Positions 53,405 through 62,944 of a DNA stretch of 64,000 nt are shown here, one piece after another. This stretch comes from Maribellus sp. YY47 (lineage in GTDB: Bacteria; Bacteroidota; Bacteroidia; Bacteroidales; Prolixibacteraceae). Below the pieces are notes generated by a model that was not told where the DNA came from, did not search any database, and was given only the letters and a program-made list of their open reading frames with translations. A program made the translations under genes and the position numbers. Location of the stretch: positions 124,001-188,000 of the forward strand of contig NZ_JALGYW010000009.1 of NCBI RefSeq assembly GCF_023111095.1, in the 5' to 3' direction. The first letter of the stretch is position 1. The number at the start of each line of letters is the position of its first letter.

Positions 53405-54805
53405 TTAAAGCGCTGTATAATTCCATCCTTGTAAAATGGATAATTTTTTAAGAATATCTTCGATATTTCCTTTTACCAATACCAAATGATGACTTCCTCC
53501 ACTATATGCATAAGATTCTAACGTTTTTATAACATTTTTTGAGTCAGGGCAAAATAAGGCTCGCGGTCCCGGATAGCTTTCCGGAATAGAGTCCAGCAAA
53601 ATTTTTCCGTATATGCTGATTAGTTGCCCTTCCCCACTCTTATTCGAATTAATATTTATGAGTGTATAATCTCCTGACTCAAATTCCATACTAATGATAC
53701 AAAACTCTGCTTTTTGCTTATCATTAAGCCCACTCATAATAAGCTTGGGCTTATCTCTAGACATTTTAGGATTTGCTTCACCCCAATGTTTTAACAATAA
53801 TCTGTTATTCTTATAATCCACAGAAAATATCTCACTAAAGCTGGCAGTTCCAAAAGCTTTTTGCATTGAGTAAACAAGTGCTGATGTAACCCAATCTCCT
53901 TCTCCTGCATAGCCTTTCCCTTCGCCCATTAGCCTTGATGCGGCTACATGCATTGCATCACCAATATTTTTATCGTTACATAGTGTCTGGAAGTTTATTC
54001 CTAATGCCTTTGATCCCACACTATCCATTAACGACGATATTGCAAGTTCTCCTTTAGCTGTTTTATAAAGCATCTGGTGTGTTACATCTTTGGCAATACT
54101 AAACTCTTTTTTGTATTTAAGAATTTGATACTCTATCAGCTCCTCGCTAACTTTTGATATCGCATCTTTAATTTGCTGTAGGCTAAACTCTGTGTATTTT
54201 ATTCCACACTGTTTGATAAATTTGGCATCCGAAATTTGCAGATCTAACATATCTGCAAAATGTCCCCCAAATTGTGTCGGTTTAGAATTAACAAAAGAAC
54301 TATATATTCTTGACGCAAATGCCCATGATTCTAATTCTTGAATAAAACCAGGGCTTTCAATCTGATGATGTAATATGCCAAAACTCTTACCGGACTTTAT
54401 CAAAACATTTGCTATATCTTGTACAGCATGAACACCATGGCTCAGATATACCTTTGTAGCAGTTAATTCTTCAGGTTTTATTTCATACATTTTTTGCGAA
54501 GCCCACAAAACAACTGGTATATTATTTTCAATAATTGCAGGAACAATTGCGCCACTAGGACAGTATGGAGGCAACATAATTACGATCATTTCCGCTCCGG
54601 AGGAAATCATTTTTTTAAATTCGGAAGATATTTGCTCCTTAGTGGATGATAATCTTCCAAATTCTGGCTGCAGCTTTTCAGATGAAATATCGCACTTCAC
54701 ATCTTCAATATAATCTTTTAAACTATTGATATCATCAACAGAAAAAAGGCGATTATATAAGTCTGCTAAACAAGGAATAAATCCTATTGTGATTCTTTTA
54801 TTCAT
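53405..54805 (-). CDS. L-arabinose/L-fucose isomerase-like protein
   Basis: A 466-residue protein of the AraA/FucI fold. The N-terminal domain has the alternating strands IGFIPCLADLY, MIVIMLPPYCPSG and IPVVLWASQKMY. The middle contains a QFGGHFADMLDL segment. The catalytic part has GDAMHVAASRLMGEGKGYAGEGDWV, matching the AraA glutamate-containing E-G-x-x-A-E-GDW region. This is a divergent subgroup; aldose-ketose isomerisation is likely but not shown. It is very A/T-rich, has no Shine-Dalgarno, and follows the symporter by 37 bases. Confidence 0.75.
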   Translation of the reverse strand: MNKRITIGFIPCLADLYNRLFSVDDINSLKDYIEDVKCDISSEKLQPEFGRLSSTKEQISSEFKKMISSGAEMIVIMLPPYCPSGAIVPAIIENNIPVVLWASQKMYEIKPEELTATKVYLSHGVHAVQDIANVLIKSGKSFGILHHQIESPGFIQELESWAFASRIYSSFVNSKPTQFGGHFADMLDLQISDAKFIKQCGIKYTEFSLQQIKDAISKVSEELIEYQILKYKKEFSIAKDVTHQMLYKTAKGELAISSLMDSVGSKALGINFQTLCNDKNIGDAMHVAASRLMGEGKGYAGEGDWVTSALVYSMQKAFGTASFSEIFSVDYKNNRLLLKHWGEANPKMSRDKPKLIMSGLNDKQKAEFCIISMEFESGDYTLININSNKSGEGQLISIYGKILLDSIPESYPGPRALFCPDSKNVIKTLESYAYSGGSHHLVLVKGNIEDILKKLSILQGWNYTAL

Positions 54806-54842
54806 TTTAATTCTATATTTTGATTTTATATGGGCATTCCTT

Positions 54843-56615
54843 CTATAAGGAAAAAGCCAGAATCAATGAAACAACCAGTAGAGTTAAAGCAAGCCACCAA
54901 AAAACAACAGATTTGTACCATCTGCCGCCTAGGTCATTAAAAATATTTATCTTCTTCCAGTTAATCACCAATCGATCAGTCACCTGGTCAGCAGAAGGTG
55001 GAACTGTCATATAGCTGACTACAATACATACAATCAAAGAAAACACCCAAACCAACGCTGCTTGGTTATAAAATGGCACCAACCATATTGGCATATCCCC
55101 GGGCAAATAAAATGTCAGGTATCCTGGAAGATCGGCTTTTAATTCCCACGTCTTTAAAATAACTGCGACAATAAAACCAATGCTGACTGCTATTGAAGCA
55201 CCTTTCCCATTTATCCGTCTCCACAAAATACCCAATAGAAAAATTGCAGCAAAGGGCGGTGCAAAAAAGGCGAAAAACTGTTGGATATATACAAAAAGGC
55301 TTGTCTTCAATGATTCGATAAATCCAGCAATAAGAACAGAAAGAACAAGAATGACAATAGAGGAGATAATTCCAAATTTTACCATTTGCTTATCTGTCGC
55401 CTTCTTATGAAACATTCTCTTATAGATATCCATAGTTAATACCGTTGAGGTGGAATTTACTACCGCATTCACAGTAGATTGAATCGCACCAAATAAAGCT
55501 GCCAGCACAAGGCCACATAGGCCTGCAGGAACAAGTGTCTTTACCAAATAAATAAATCCTTGATCTGCTTCAGGCTTAACATCAGCCCATGGCTGGAGCA
55601 TAATATCCGGCTTCATGGCAAAAAGGATAAGGCCTGGCAGGACAATAATAACCGGTAAAATGGCCTGAAGAAATCCAGCGAGTACAACTCCCATTCTGGC
55701 ATGATAACTATTTTTGGCTCCTAATACTCTTTGTACCATAAACTGATTAAGAGCATTGTACCAAATACTAACTGAGAATATGATGAAAAACCAATTGATC
55801 CAGGGAACAAGTGGATGATTGACAGGTAACATAACAGACATTCTGTTGTATTGCTGCGGCATATGTTCTGCAGCTGCTTCTGCAGCCAATTTCCACTCAC
55901 CTGCTGTGGCAAGGTTTCTCTCAACCATCACTTTAAATCCGTCAACGATACCGCTGCCACCTACTTCTCCGGCCAAGCTACTGAGTCCTAACATTGTTAC
56001 GATAAATCCGCCAACAATTAATACTATAATAGTTGGTAAAGATGACCAAGAGCTCGATGATAATCCTCCCCAAATAGCGAGGCTCCCGGCAAATACGGCC
56101 ATAATTATTACTGTTGGCCAAAAGGGAGTATTAAATATTTCCTGAAAAGCAATCGTCCCTCCATAGAGAACTGCTGCCAAAAATGCAAAGAGATTTGTAA
56201 TTAATGTTACGATAGCAAAAAATTGTCTGACAAAAAGATTAAACCTCTTTTCCAGAAATTCTGGGATAGTAAATGATTTCGATGCTATCAGGAAAGGGAT
56301 AAACAACCATATCAAAAACGAGTACGCAGCAATATTAGCCCAACTGAAGAATGCAGTGCAAATACCGAAGATAAAAGTACTCCCAATCATGCCGATGAGA
56401 TGTTCTGAGCTAATATTTGCTGCCACAAAAGAGCTCCCGACAACATACCACGGTAATTTTCTACCAGCTAAAAAATAATCCTGAGCAGTGTCTCTCTCTT
56501 TTTTACCTGTGATAATACCGATTAAAAATAATGAAAGTATAAAAACAGCAATTGCTAACCAATCTAAGTAGTGAAGCGAAAATGCCTCATTATCAACAAC
56601 AACAGTATTTTCCAT
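54843..56615 (-). CDS. Sodium/solute symporter (SSS family)
   Basis: A 590-residue membrane protein with about fourteen helices of the SSS/SLC5 type. Characteristic pieces are DYFLAGRKLPWYVVGSSFVA, SSEHLIGMIGS and the QSTVNAVVNSTSTVLTMDIY segment near helix 8-9. Relatives move glucose, galactose, myo-inositol or other polyols and sialic acid with sodium. It is the first gene of the eight-gene operon, so its cargo should be the pathway's starting sugar or polyol. Upstream (56616-56820) I see no clear promoter box, only an 8-bp TTCCGGAA palindrome near 56711. Confidence 0.88.
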   Translation of the reverse strand: MENTVVVDNEAFSLHYLDWLAIAVFILSLFLIGIITGKKERDTAQDYFLAGRKLPWYVVGSSFVAANISSEHLIGMIGSTFIFGICTAFFSWANIAAYSFLIWLFIPFLIASKSFTIPEFLEKRFNLFVRQFFAIVTLITNLFAFLAAVLYGGTIAFQEIFNTPFWPTVIIMAVFAGSLAIWGGLSSSSWSSLPTIIVLIVGGFIVTMLGLSSLAGEVGGSGIVDGFKVMVERNLATAGEWKLAAEAAAEHMPQQYNRMSVMLPVNHPLVPWINWFFIIFSVSIWYNALNQFMVQRVLGAKNSYHARMGVVLAGFLQAILPVIIVLPGLILFAMKPDIMLQPWADVKPEADQGFIYLVKTLVPAGLCGLVLAALFGAIQSTVNAVVNSTSTVLTMDIYKRMFHKKATDKQMVKFGIISSIVILVLSVLIAGFIESLKTSLFVYIQQFFAFFAPPFAAIFLLGILWRRINGKGASIAVSIGFIVAVILKTWELKADLPGYLTFYLPGDMPIWLVPFYNQAALVWVFSLIVCIVVSYMTVPPSADQVTDRLVINWKKINIFNDLGGRWYKSVVFWWLALTLLVVSLILAFSL

Positions 56616-56820
56616 ATTAATTTAAATAATAATATTACAGACAAATTGATTTTAATGAAGAAGTATAAAATCTTATTTATTTTAAACTTAGCATGTTGTA
56701 CAAAGTAAATTTTCCGGAAGAATGTTGTTATCCAATATTACGCATGATAATCCTCAAAAATCGCAAATGTATTCTTTAACGCATTTACAAATGATGAGGA
56801 TAAACAAATACTTTTTGGGA

Positions 56821-57776
56821 GTTGGGCATTTAGTTTATAACTTAGAATTCCCTATTTTAGCACAAGATTGATTGCAAAATGGAGAATAGGTTCAAAAGTC
56901 TTAGTATTTTGGGGTTTCAAGAACGTTTCCCTGACGATGATGCCTGCTATGAATATCTTATGAAACTAAAATGGGAAGAAGGTTTTGTGTGCCCTCATTG
57001 CGGCCATGCAAAATATTGTAAATCTAAACGCAAATATGACCGCCAGTGTACCCGTTGCCGAAGCGCAATTTCTCCGACCAGCCAGACTCTGTTTCACAAA
57101 TTGAAGTTCCCCATATTAAAAGCATTCTACATTGTATATTATGTGAGTACAAACATAAAGGGGATCAGTGGCACTGAGCTGAGCATGAAATTGGATTTGA
57201 GGCAAAAAACATGTTGGTCTTTTAAACAAAAGGTAATGCGAGCCATGCCCAGTAGTGGCGACAACAAAATTGGAGACAAAGCCGAGGTTAATGAAACCGT
57301 TCTTGGAGGTCAGGAAGAAGTTGAAAAAGGGCCCAAAAACAATAAAAAGAAACTTGTTGTTTTTGCCATTCAAAAGAAAGGCAAAGATATTAAGAGTATT
57401 TATAGGAAGGTAATCAAGGAAAGTAGTTCTAAAGAATTGGGCGGTTTTATGCGCACCACAATTGAAAATACACCTGACATAAAAACTGATAAATGGCTAG
57501 GGTACGCTCCTTTGTCCAAAGAATTCGTTAACCTGAGTTAGGTGGAGTTAGGTAAAAAGGGAAGGAATTACCCCGATTAGAAAAGGGCAATAATGAACTT
57601 TAAAGGTTGCTGCGAGGGATGCAACACCAGGTTGAAAACCTTCAGGCATACATTGAAGAGTATGACTATTGTTTTAACCGCATTGTAATGATAGACGGAA
57701 TCTTTGACAACATGCTAAAACTGATGATGGAGGTTGCGCCAGTTACTCACAAGCAACTCATGTGTTAAATGCCTAA
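56821..57776 (+). mobile_element. IS1595-family element with frame-broken transposase
   Basis: Inverted ends GTTGGGCATTTAG (56821) and the inverse of TTAAATGCCTAA (to 57776) enclose one transposase. The first 220 residues (56879-57541) are open and hold the N-terminal zinc ribbon (CPHCGH, CTRCRS) and the start of the DDE domain (VNETVLGGQ for the first acidic site). A stop follows TNE-like sequence at 57541. The rest (LLRGMQHQVENLQAYIEEY and FDNMLKLMM) reads only in another frame, to about 57767. The transposase is therefore dead. The element separates the operon from the regulator at 57840. Confidence 0.8.
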
Positions 57777-57839
57777 TTCAATCGATTTTTATTCTTTGGT
57801 GCTTCTATTCTTTATGTTATTAAACCTAAAAAAAAAGAG

Positions 57840-59009
57840 ATGAAAAAGATATTACTCCTTGTTGATCATTCCAGCGAATTTAGCCGTTGTTTGCTACGTG
57901 GGTTAATTCGTTACTCCAAAGACTTTGGCCCTTGGATTTTTTACCGACTGCCAAGCTATTATCAAGATTTATATGGCACAAAAGGTATCGTTGAATGGGC
58001 AAAAGACTGGCAGGCTGATGCCATACTTGCCAGGTGGGATCAAGACGGCACAAATCTATTAACAGAATTGAATATTCCTGTTATCCTTCAAAATTATAAA
58101 AATAAGAGTATATATTTTTCTAATCTAACCGGAGATTATATTGGAACCGGAGAAATGGCCGGAAATTTTTTCATTAAACGGAAATATAAAAATTTTGCCT
58201 TTTATGGCAATAAAGACGTAGTTTGGTCTCGCGAACGGGCAGAAGGATTTCGGCGCGAAGTAGAAAAAGTAGGAGGCAATTATTATTCTTTCGAAAGCGA
58301 AAGCCTAAATGGAGAGCAATGGAGTAGCCGTCATATTGAACTTGACGAATGGCTTTTGTCATTACCTAAACCCATCGGGTTATTTGCGTGCGACGACAGC
58401 TTTGCTTTACAGGTTTCCGAAATTTGTAAAATAAAAAACATTCGTATTCCTCAAGAAATTGCGTTGCTTGGTGTTGATAATGATGAGTTAATATGCAACT
58501 TGTCTGACCCTCCGATCTCCTCTATTGAACTCGATGTGGAAAAAGGAGGATACGAAGCAGGTCGCCTTATTGACCAAATGATTAACAAAGAACGAAAAAC
58601 ACCAGTTGATATAGTTATCCGTCCTATTCGTTTTGAACTACGCCAATCCACCGAAAGATATAATATTGACAATGAGTATATTGCGGAAATAATAAAACAT
58701 ATTGAGTCGCATTTTACTTCTGAAATAAATATTGATGGACTAACGCAGATTGTTCCTTTATCGCGAAGAAACCTTGAGATAAAATTTAAAGAAGAGATGG
58801 GAACATCTATTTATCAATTTATTTTGCAATGTCGTGTTGAGTTATTTGCCGATTTACTACTGACAACAAACCGCTCGTTATTTGATTTAGCAATTGAATC
58901 GGGATTTAATGACAGCAAAAATATTTCTCGCATCTTTAAAAAGACAAAAGGCTACACTCCTAATGAGTATCGTCGTAAATTTAGCAAACTGGAAGCTAAA
59001 CGACAGTAA
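57840..59009 (+). CDS. XylR-type AraC regulator with LacI-like sensor
   Basis: A 389-residue regulator. The N-terminal two-thirds (about 1-275) is a periplasmic-binding-protein-type sugar sensor like XylR (MKKILLLVDHSSEFSRCLLR, then FACDDSFALQVSEICK and IALLGVDNDELICNLSDPP). The C-terminal AraC domain (about 285-385) has LTQIVPLSRRNLEIKFKEEM and FDLAIESGFNDSKNISRIFKK. It precedes a FucP transporter and nagAB on the same strand, so it probably responds to an amino sugar. Control of the divergent operon across the IS1595 relic is also possible. Confidence 0.88.
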   Translation: MKKILLLVDHSSEFSRCLLRGLIRYSKDFGPWIFYRLPSYYQDLYGTKGIVEWAKDWQADAILARWDQDGTNLLTELNIPVILQNYKNKSIYFSNLTGDYIGTGEMAGNFFIKRKYKNFAFYGNKDVVWSRERAEGFRREVEKVGGNYYSFESESLNGEQWSSRHIELDEWLLSLPKPIGLFACDDSFALQVSEICKIKNIRIPQEIALLGVDNDELICNLSDPPISSIELDVEKGGYEAGRLIDQMINKERKTPVDIVIRPIRFELRQSTERYNIDNEYIAEIIKHIESHFTSEINIDGLTQIVPLSRRNLEIKFKEEMGTSIYQFILQCRVELFADLLLTTNRSLFDLAIESGFNDSKNISRIFKKTKGYTPNEYRRKFSKLEAKRQ

Positions 59010-59149
59010 AAAATCCCTCCCTATCTCCCCAAATGGTAGGTTTAATTAGCCAATGGTATTACCTACAAAATTTACACATAGCAACGTTTTTTGAAACTTG
59101 TAATTCGTTTTTTAAGCAAGGTTTATTTTTATTTCAAGATACATTTGTG

Positions 59150-59157
59150 CCTTTACC
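59150..59157 (+). promoter_or_regulatory. -7 box for transporter-nagAB operon
   Basis: TACATTTG matches TAnnTTTG, 43 bases ahead of the transporter ATG. A GTTTA at about 59121 is a poor -33 candidate. Confidence 0.45.
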
Positions 59158-59199
59158 AACAATGTTCATAAACTTTAGCTTAATAAACCACTACATGTT

Positions 59200-60552
59200 A
59201 TGACACTTAATTCTTCTACAAAACCCCAAACGCGTACCACTGCATATTCAATGGTTATCTTGGTGTTCCTTTTTTTTATATTCGGATTAGTATCATGGGT
59301 AAATACCATTTTAATCCCGTACTTTAAAATAACTTGCGAATTATCGCGAGTACAATCTTACTTGGTCACATTTGCATTTTACATAGCCTATCTTGTTATG
59401 GCAATACCATCATCTGTTCTTTTAAATAGAGTAGGATATAAAAAAGGCATGATGTTGGGTCTGTGGTGCATGGCCCTGGGCGCATTTTTATTTGTTCCGG
59501 CAGCCTATTGGCGGATGTACCAAATATTTCTCGCTGGACTTTTTTTATTGGGAATAGGATTAGCTATTTTACAATCGGCAGCAAACCCTTATGTTACCAT
59601 AATAGGCCCGCGCGAAAGTGCAGCAAAACGTTTTAGTATCGTAGGAACAGGAAACAAACTAGCAGGAATTATCGCAAACCTAATATTTGCCGCTGTTGTT
59701 ATTCGAGAGTCTGATAAAGTATTAATGAAACAAATAGAAGAAGGACTTTATTCAGGACAAGCCTTAGATACAGCCTTAGATACTTTAGTGCGAGGCGTTA
59801 TTGTCCCTTACTTAATTTTAAGTATAATTCTTTTTGTTTCCGGTACTATAGTTCGTTATTCGGTATTGCCGGAATTAGATGCAAAAGAATTAAATAAAGG
59901 TGCTGAAGATGGACTAGAACCCAAAAAATCAATACTTCAATATCCGGCATTAATATTAGGAGTTATAGCAATGTTCTTCCATATTGGTACCCAAATGATT
60001 TCATTGGCAACAATTATCGACTATGCAGGAACAATGGGATTAGGATTAGAAGGGCCGGCTCAAAATTTCCCTTCTTTTACTATGACTTTTACTTTCTTTG
60101 GTTATTTGCTTGGTATTATACTTATACCCAAATACTTAAATCAACGTGTAGCTTTATTCATTTGCGCCACTTTAAATTTAGTATTATCCCTTTTATTAAT
60201 ATTTGTATCTGGAAATGTAAAAATACTAGGCATGAACACAGATGTATCCATTTGGTTCCTTGTTTTAATGGGTCTTCCAAATGCGTTATTGTATGCCGGC
60301 ATCTGGCCTTTGGCAATTAACGGACTGGGAAGACTTACTAACCTTGGTTCGTCTCTATTAGTAATGGCTTTGTGTGGAAGTGCTGTTTTCCCATTGGTTT
60401 TCGGATATCTTGTAGAGTTTAATATGAGTTCTTCAACCACAGCTTTTCATGCAATGAAAAGTGCTTACCTAATATTGGTTCCTTGTTTTGCGTATATTAT
60501 TTGGTATGCAGGCAGAGGATATAAAATAAACGTATGGCATAAAAGAAATTAA
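59200..60552 (+). CDS. FucP-family sugar:proton symporter (MFS), likely GlcNAc uptake
   Basis: A 450-residue major facilitator with twelve predicted helices. The FucP/NagP group features are visible: FFIFGLVSWVNTILIPYFK in the first helix region, LQSAANPYVTIIGP at helix 4-5 and WPLAINGLGRLTNLGSSLLVM near helix 10-11. In Bacteroidota, members next to nagA/nagB take up N-acetylglucosamine. That context is exactly met: nagA begins 18 bases later and nagB overlaps nagA. Confidence 0.88.
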   Translation: MTLNSSTKPQTRTTAYSMVILVFLFFIFGLVSWVNTILIPYFKITCELSRVQSYLVTFAFYIAYLVMAIPSSVLLNRVGYKKGMMLGLWCMALGAFLFVPAAYWRMYQIFLAGLFLLGIGLAILQSAANPYVTIIGPRESAAKRFSIVGTGNKLAGIIANLIFAAVVIRESDKVLMKQIEEGLYSGQALDTALDTLVRGVIVPYLILSIILFVSGTIVRYSVLPELDAKELNKGAEDGLEPKKSILQYPALILGVIAMFFHIGTQMISLATIIDYAGTMGLGLEGPAQNFPSFTMTFTFFGYLLGIILIPKYLNQRVALFICATLNLVLSLLLIFVSGNVKILGMNTDVSIWFLVLMGLPNALLYAGIWPLAINGLGRLTNLGSSLLVMALCGSAVFPLVFGYLVEFNMSSSTTAFHAMKSAYLILVPCFAYIIWYAGRGYKINVWHKRN

Positions 60553-60570
60553 TATTGAAAAATAAGTTCA

Positions 60571-61758
60571 ATGAAGAAATTAATATTGACAAATTGTAAT
60601 GTTATTTTTCCAGACCATATTGAAAAGGACTTAACAATTGTATGCGAAGGAAAAATAATTAAAGAAATTATACCTGTTGGCGATACAAGGCCAAATGAAA
60701 ATGCAGAGTATATAGATGTGAATGGCAAATATGTTTCACCCGGTTTTATAGATATACACACTCATGGCGGTGGCGGTCATGATTTTATGGACGGAACAGT
60801 AGAAGCTTATTTAGGAGCTGCCGAAACTCATGCAAAATATGGAACAACAGCTTTACTGCCCACTACACTCTCCGGCACATCTGAAGAAATGCTTAAAACT
60901 TTTTCTATTTACAAAGAAGCTGTAAAAAGAAATAAAAAAGGTGCAAAATTTGTGGGATTACATATAGAAGGTCCTTATTTTTCTTATAACCAACGAGGAG
61001 CACAGGACGCCAAATACCTACGCAACCCAGAACCTGAAGAATATAATAAAATACTGGATGCTACCGACGATATTGTAAGGTGGAGCTTAGCACCCGAACT
61101 TCAAGGAGCATCTGATTTTGCAAAAGTGCTCAAATCTAAAAACATTCTGGCATCTATTGCCCACTCCGATGCTATTTACGAAGAAGTAGTTGAAGCACAT
61201 AAAGCCGGATTTTCCCTCATTACACATCTTTATTCGGGAATGTCTACCATTACACGCAAAAATGCATATCGCTATGCAGGAATTGTCGAGTCTGCATATT
61301 TAATCGATGATATGGATGTAGAAATCATTGCGGATGGAATACATCTGCCCAAATCGTTACTACAATTTGTATACAAATTCAAAGGCTCTGAGAAAATAGC
61401 CCTTTGTACTGACTCTATGCGAGGAGCAGGTATGCCCGATGGAGAATCTATTTTGGGCAGCCTTGAAAAAGGACAAAAAGTAATTATTGAAGATGGTGTT
61501 GCTAAACTACTTGATAGAACGGCATTTGCAGGAAGTGTTGCCACTACCGACCGGCTTGTGCGAACAATGGTTAACATTGCCGAAGTTCCTTTGGTAGAAG
61601 CCATAAAAATGATGACACTTACACCGGCACGTATCCTGAGAATTGATAAAAACAAAGGTTCTATTAAAGGAGGAAAAGATGCCGATTTCGTCATTTTTGA
61701 TAAAAATATTAATGTTTCATACACAATATTAGAAGGAAATGTCATTCACAAAAACTAG
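60571..61758 (+). CDS. nagA: N-acetylglucosamine-6-phosphate deacetylase
   Basis: A 395-residue deacetylase. Metal and active-site motifs are in place: GFIDIHTHGGGGHDFMD, the glutamate in LHIEGPYFS, histidines in SIAHSDAIYEE and ITHLYSGM (family HLFNAM) and the catalytic aspartate in CTDSMRGAGMPDG. It removes acetate from GlcNAc-6-phosphate. The second histidine word differs a little from the HLFNAM consensus, so relatives such as galactosamine-type NagA are possible. The 3' end overlaps nagB by 20 bases. Confidence 0.93.
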   Translation: MKKLILTNCNVIFPDHIEKDLTIVCEGKIIKEIIPVGDTRPNENAEYIDVNGKYVSPGFIDIHTHGGGGHDFMDGTVEAYLGAAETHAKYGTTALLPTTLSGTSEEMLKTFSIYKEAVKRNKKGAKFVGLHIEGPYFSYNQRGAQDAKYLRNPEPEEYNKILDATDDIVRWSLAPELQGASDFAKVLKSKNILASIAHSDAIYEEVVEAHKAGFSLITHLYSGMSTITRKNAYRYAGIVESAYLIDDMDVEIIADGIHLPKSLLQFVYKFKGSEKIALCTDSMRGAGMPDGESILGSLEKGQKVIIEDGVAKLLDRTAFAGSVATTDRLVRTMVNIAEVPLVEAIKMMTLTPARILRIDKNKGSIKGGKDADFVIFDKNINVSYTILEGNVIHKN

Positions 61759-62542
61759 AACAAAACCTATTACTTTCGAAAAAGAAATGTTAAACGTAAA
61801 TATTTTTCCGACACGTGATGAGATGGGAAAAATAGCCGCAAGAGATGTAGCAAATAGAATTAACGAGATTTTAAGCAAAAAAGAAGAAATTAATATCATT
61901 TTTGCTGCAGCACCCTCACAAAACGAATTTTTACATTATCTAAAAAACGATAAAACTGTTCCATGGCACAAGATAAATGCTTTCCACATGGATGAGTATA
62001 TCGGCTTAGATGAAGATGCCCCTCAAGGATTTGCAAACTTTCTAAAGGATAGACTTTTCAATAAAGTTCCTTTTAAAAGCACTCATTATATTAACGGATT
62101 GGCTTCAGATACTGATGAAGAATGTAAGCGCTATGGTAATCTGTTGCAAATATATCCGGTAGATATAGTATGCCTTGGGATTGGAGAAAACGGACATATT
62201 GCTTTTAACGATCCACCGGTTGCAGATTTCAACGATCCCAAAATAATAAAAGTTGTTGAGTTGGAACACGCTTGTCGTCAACAACAAGTAAACGATAAAT
62301 GTTTTGAAACGATTAGCCTTGTGCCCGAAAACGCTTTTACTTTAACTATTCCTACATTGTTACATGCTAAATATATGTTTTGCATAGTTCCTTCAAAATT
62401 AAAAGCAGAAGCTGTTAACGAAACCATAAACGGCATAATTTCGGAGAAGTGTCCGGCAACTATTTTAAGAACTAAAAAAGATGCTATTCTTTATCTTGAA
62501 GAAGATAGTGCATCATTATTAAAATCACTGGTATCCGATTAA
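61739..62542 (+). CDS. nagB: Glucosamine-6-phosphate deaminase
   Basis: A 267-residue NagB-type deaminase/isomerase. Motifs are NIIFAAAPSQNEFLHYL, the NAFHMDEYIGLDEDAPQGF segment with the catalytic aspartate region, and GIGENGHIAFNDPP. It converts glucosamine-6-phosphate to fructose-6-phosphate and ammonia. The ATG at 61739 overlaps nagA; a later ATG at 61787 begins LNVNIFPTRDEMG and could also serve. Related Bacteroidota proteins tend to have the short N-terminal extension, so the first is kept. Confidence 0.92.
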   Translation: MSFTKTRTKPITFEKEMLNVNIFPTRDEMGKIAARDVANRINEILSKKEEINIIFAAAPSQNEFLHYLKNDKTVPWHKINAFHMDEYIGLDEDAPQGFANFLKDRLFNKVPFKSTHYINGLASDTDEECKRYGNLLQIYPVDIVCLGIGENGHIAFNDPPVADFNDPKIIKVVELEHACRQQQVNDKCFETISLVPENAFTLTIPTLLHAKYMFCIVPSKLKAEAVNETINGIISEKCPATILRTKKDAILYLEEDSASLLKSLVSD

Positions 62543-62635
62543 ATTCTTTTAAACTCCCTTAAATTAAAGATTGATAAGAATCTTTTAAAAGCATTGGTAA
62601 GAACAAAAATAAAGCGACAATAGGCATTTTCAAAT

Positions 62636-62809
62636 ATGATGCCCATAATCAGACCGCAGTTAATGGACTACATTAACGTATATAGCTTTCTGGAAGATAC
62701 TGAAAAAACGTGGAGAATAATAATAACTGAGAATAAAGCTAGGTTCAAAAATTCATTGTTCCCTGAACTACAGGGACCTTCTTTTAAAATGGAGAAATGT
62801 TATTTCTGA
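62636..62809 (+). CDS. Possible small ORF of 57 residues, unknown
   Basis: An ATG-ATG pair begins a 57-codon frame (MMPIIRPQLMDYINVYSFLE at the start, ending MEKCYF). It is in the 400-base gap between nagB and the following oxidoreductase gene, which otherwise holds no gene. No family is recognised and there is no Shine-Dalgarno. The peptide may be a fragment of a lost gene; I rate it as doubtful. Confidence 0.25.
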   Translation: MMPIIRPQLMDYINVYSFLEDTEKTWRIIITENKARFKNSLFPELQGPSFKMEKCYF

Positions 62810-62858
62810 TTATCAGATGAATAAATATTATTAAACTAATAAAACTACGGGAACAAAA

Positions 62859-62911
62859 ATGAGCATGTAAAATACTTACAATCTGCAATATAACACCATT
62901 CACATGCTCAT
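62859..62911. repeat. Inverted repeat ATGAGCATGT ahead of the last oxidoreductase gene
   Basis: Arms ATGAGCATGT (62859-62868) and ACATGCTCAT (62902-62911) are perfect inverse copies 33 bases apart. They end 33 bases before the ATG at 62945. They could be an operator, an mRNA hairpin or a terminator part for nagB; there is no T run. Confidence 0.45.
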
Positions 62912-62944
62912 TACATATAATTATTAACAAACAATCTCAATAGT

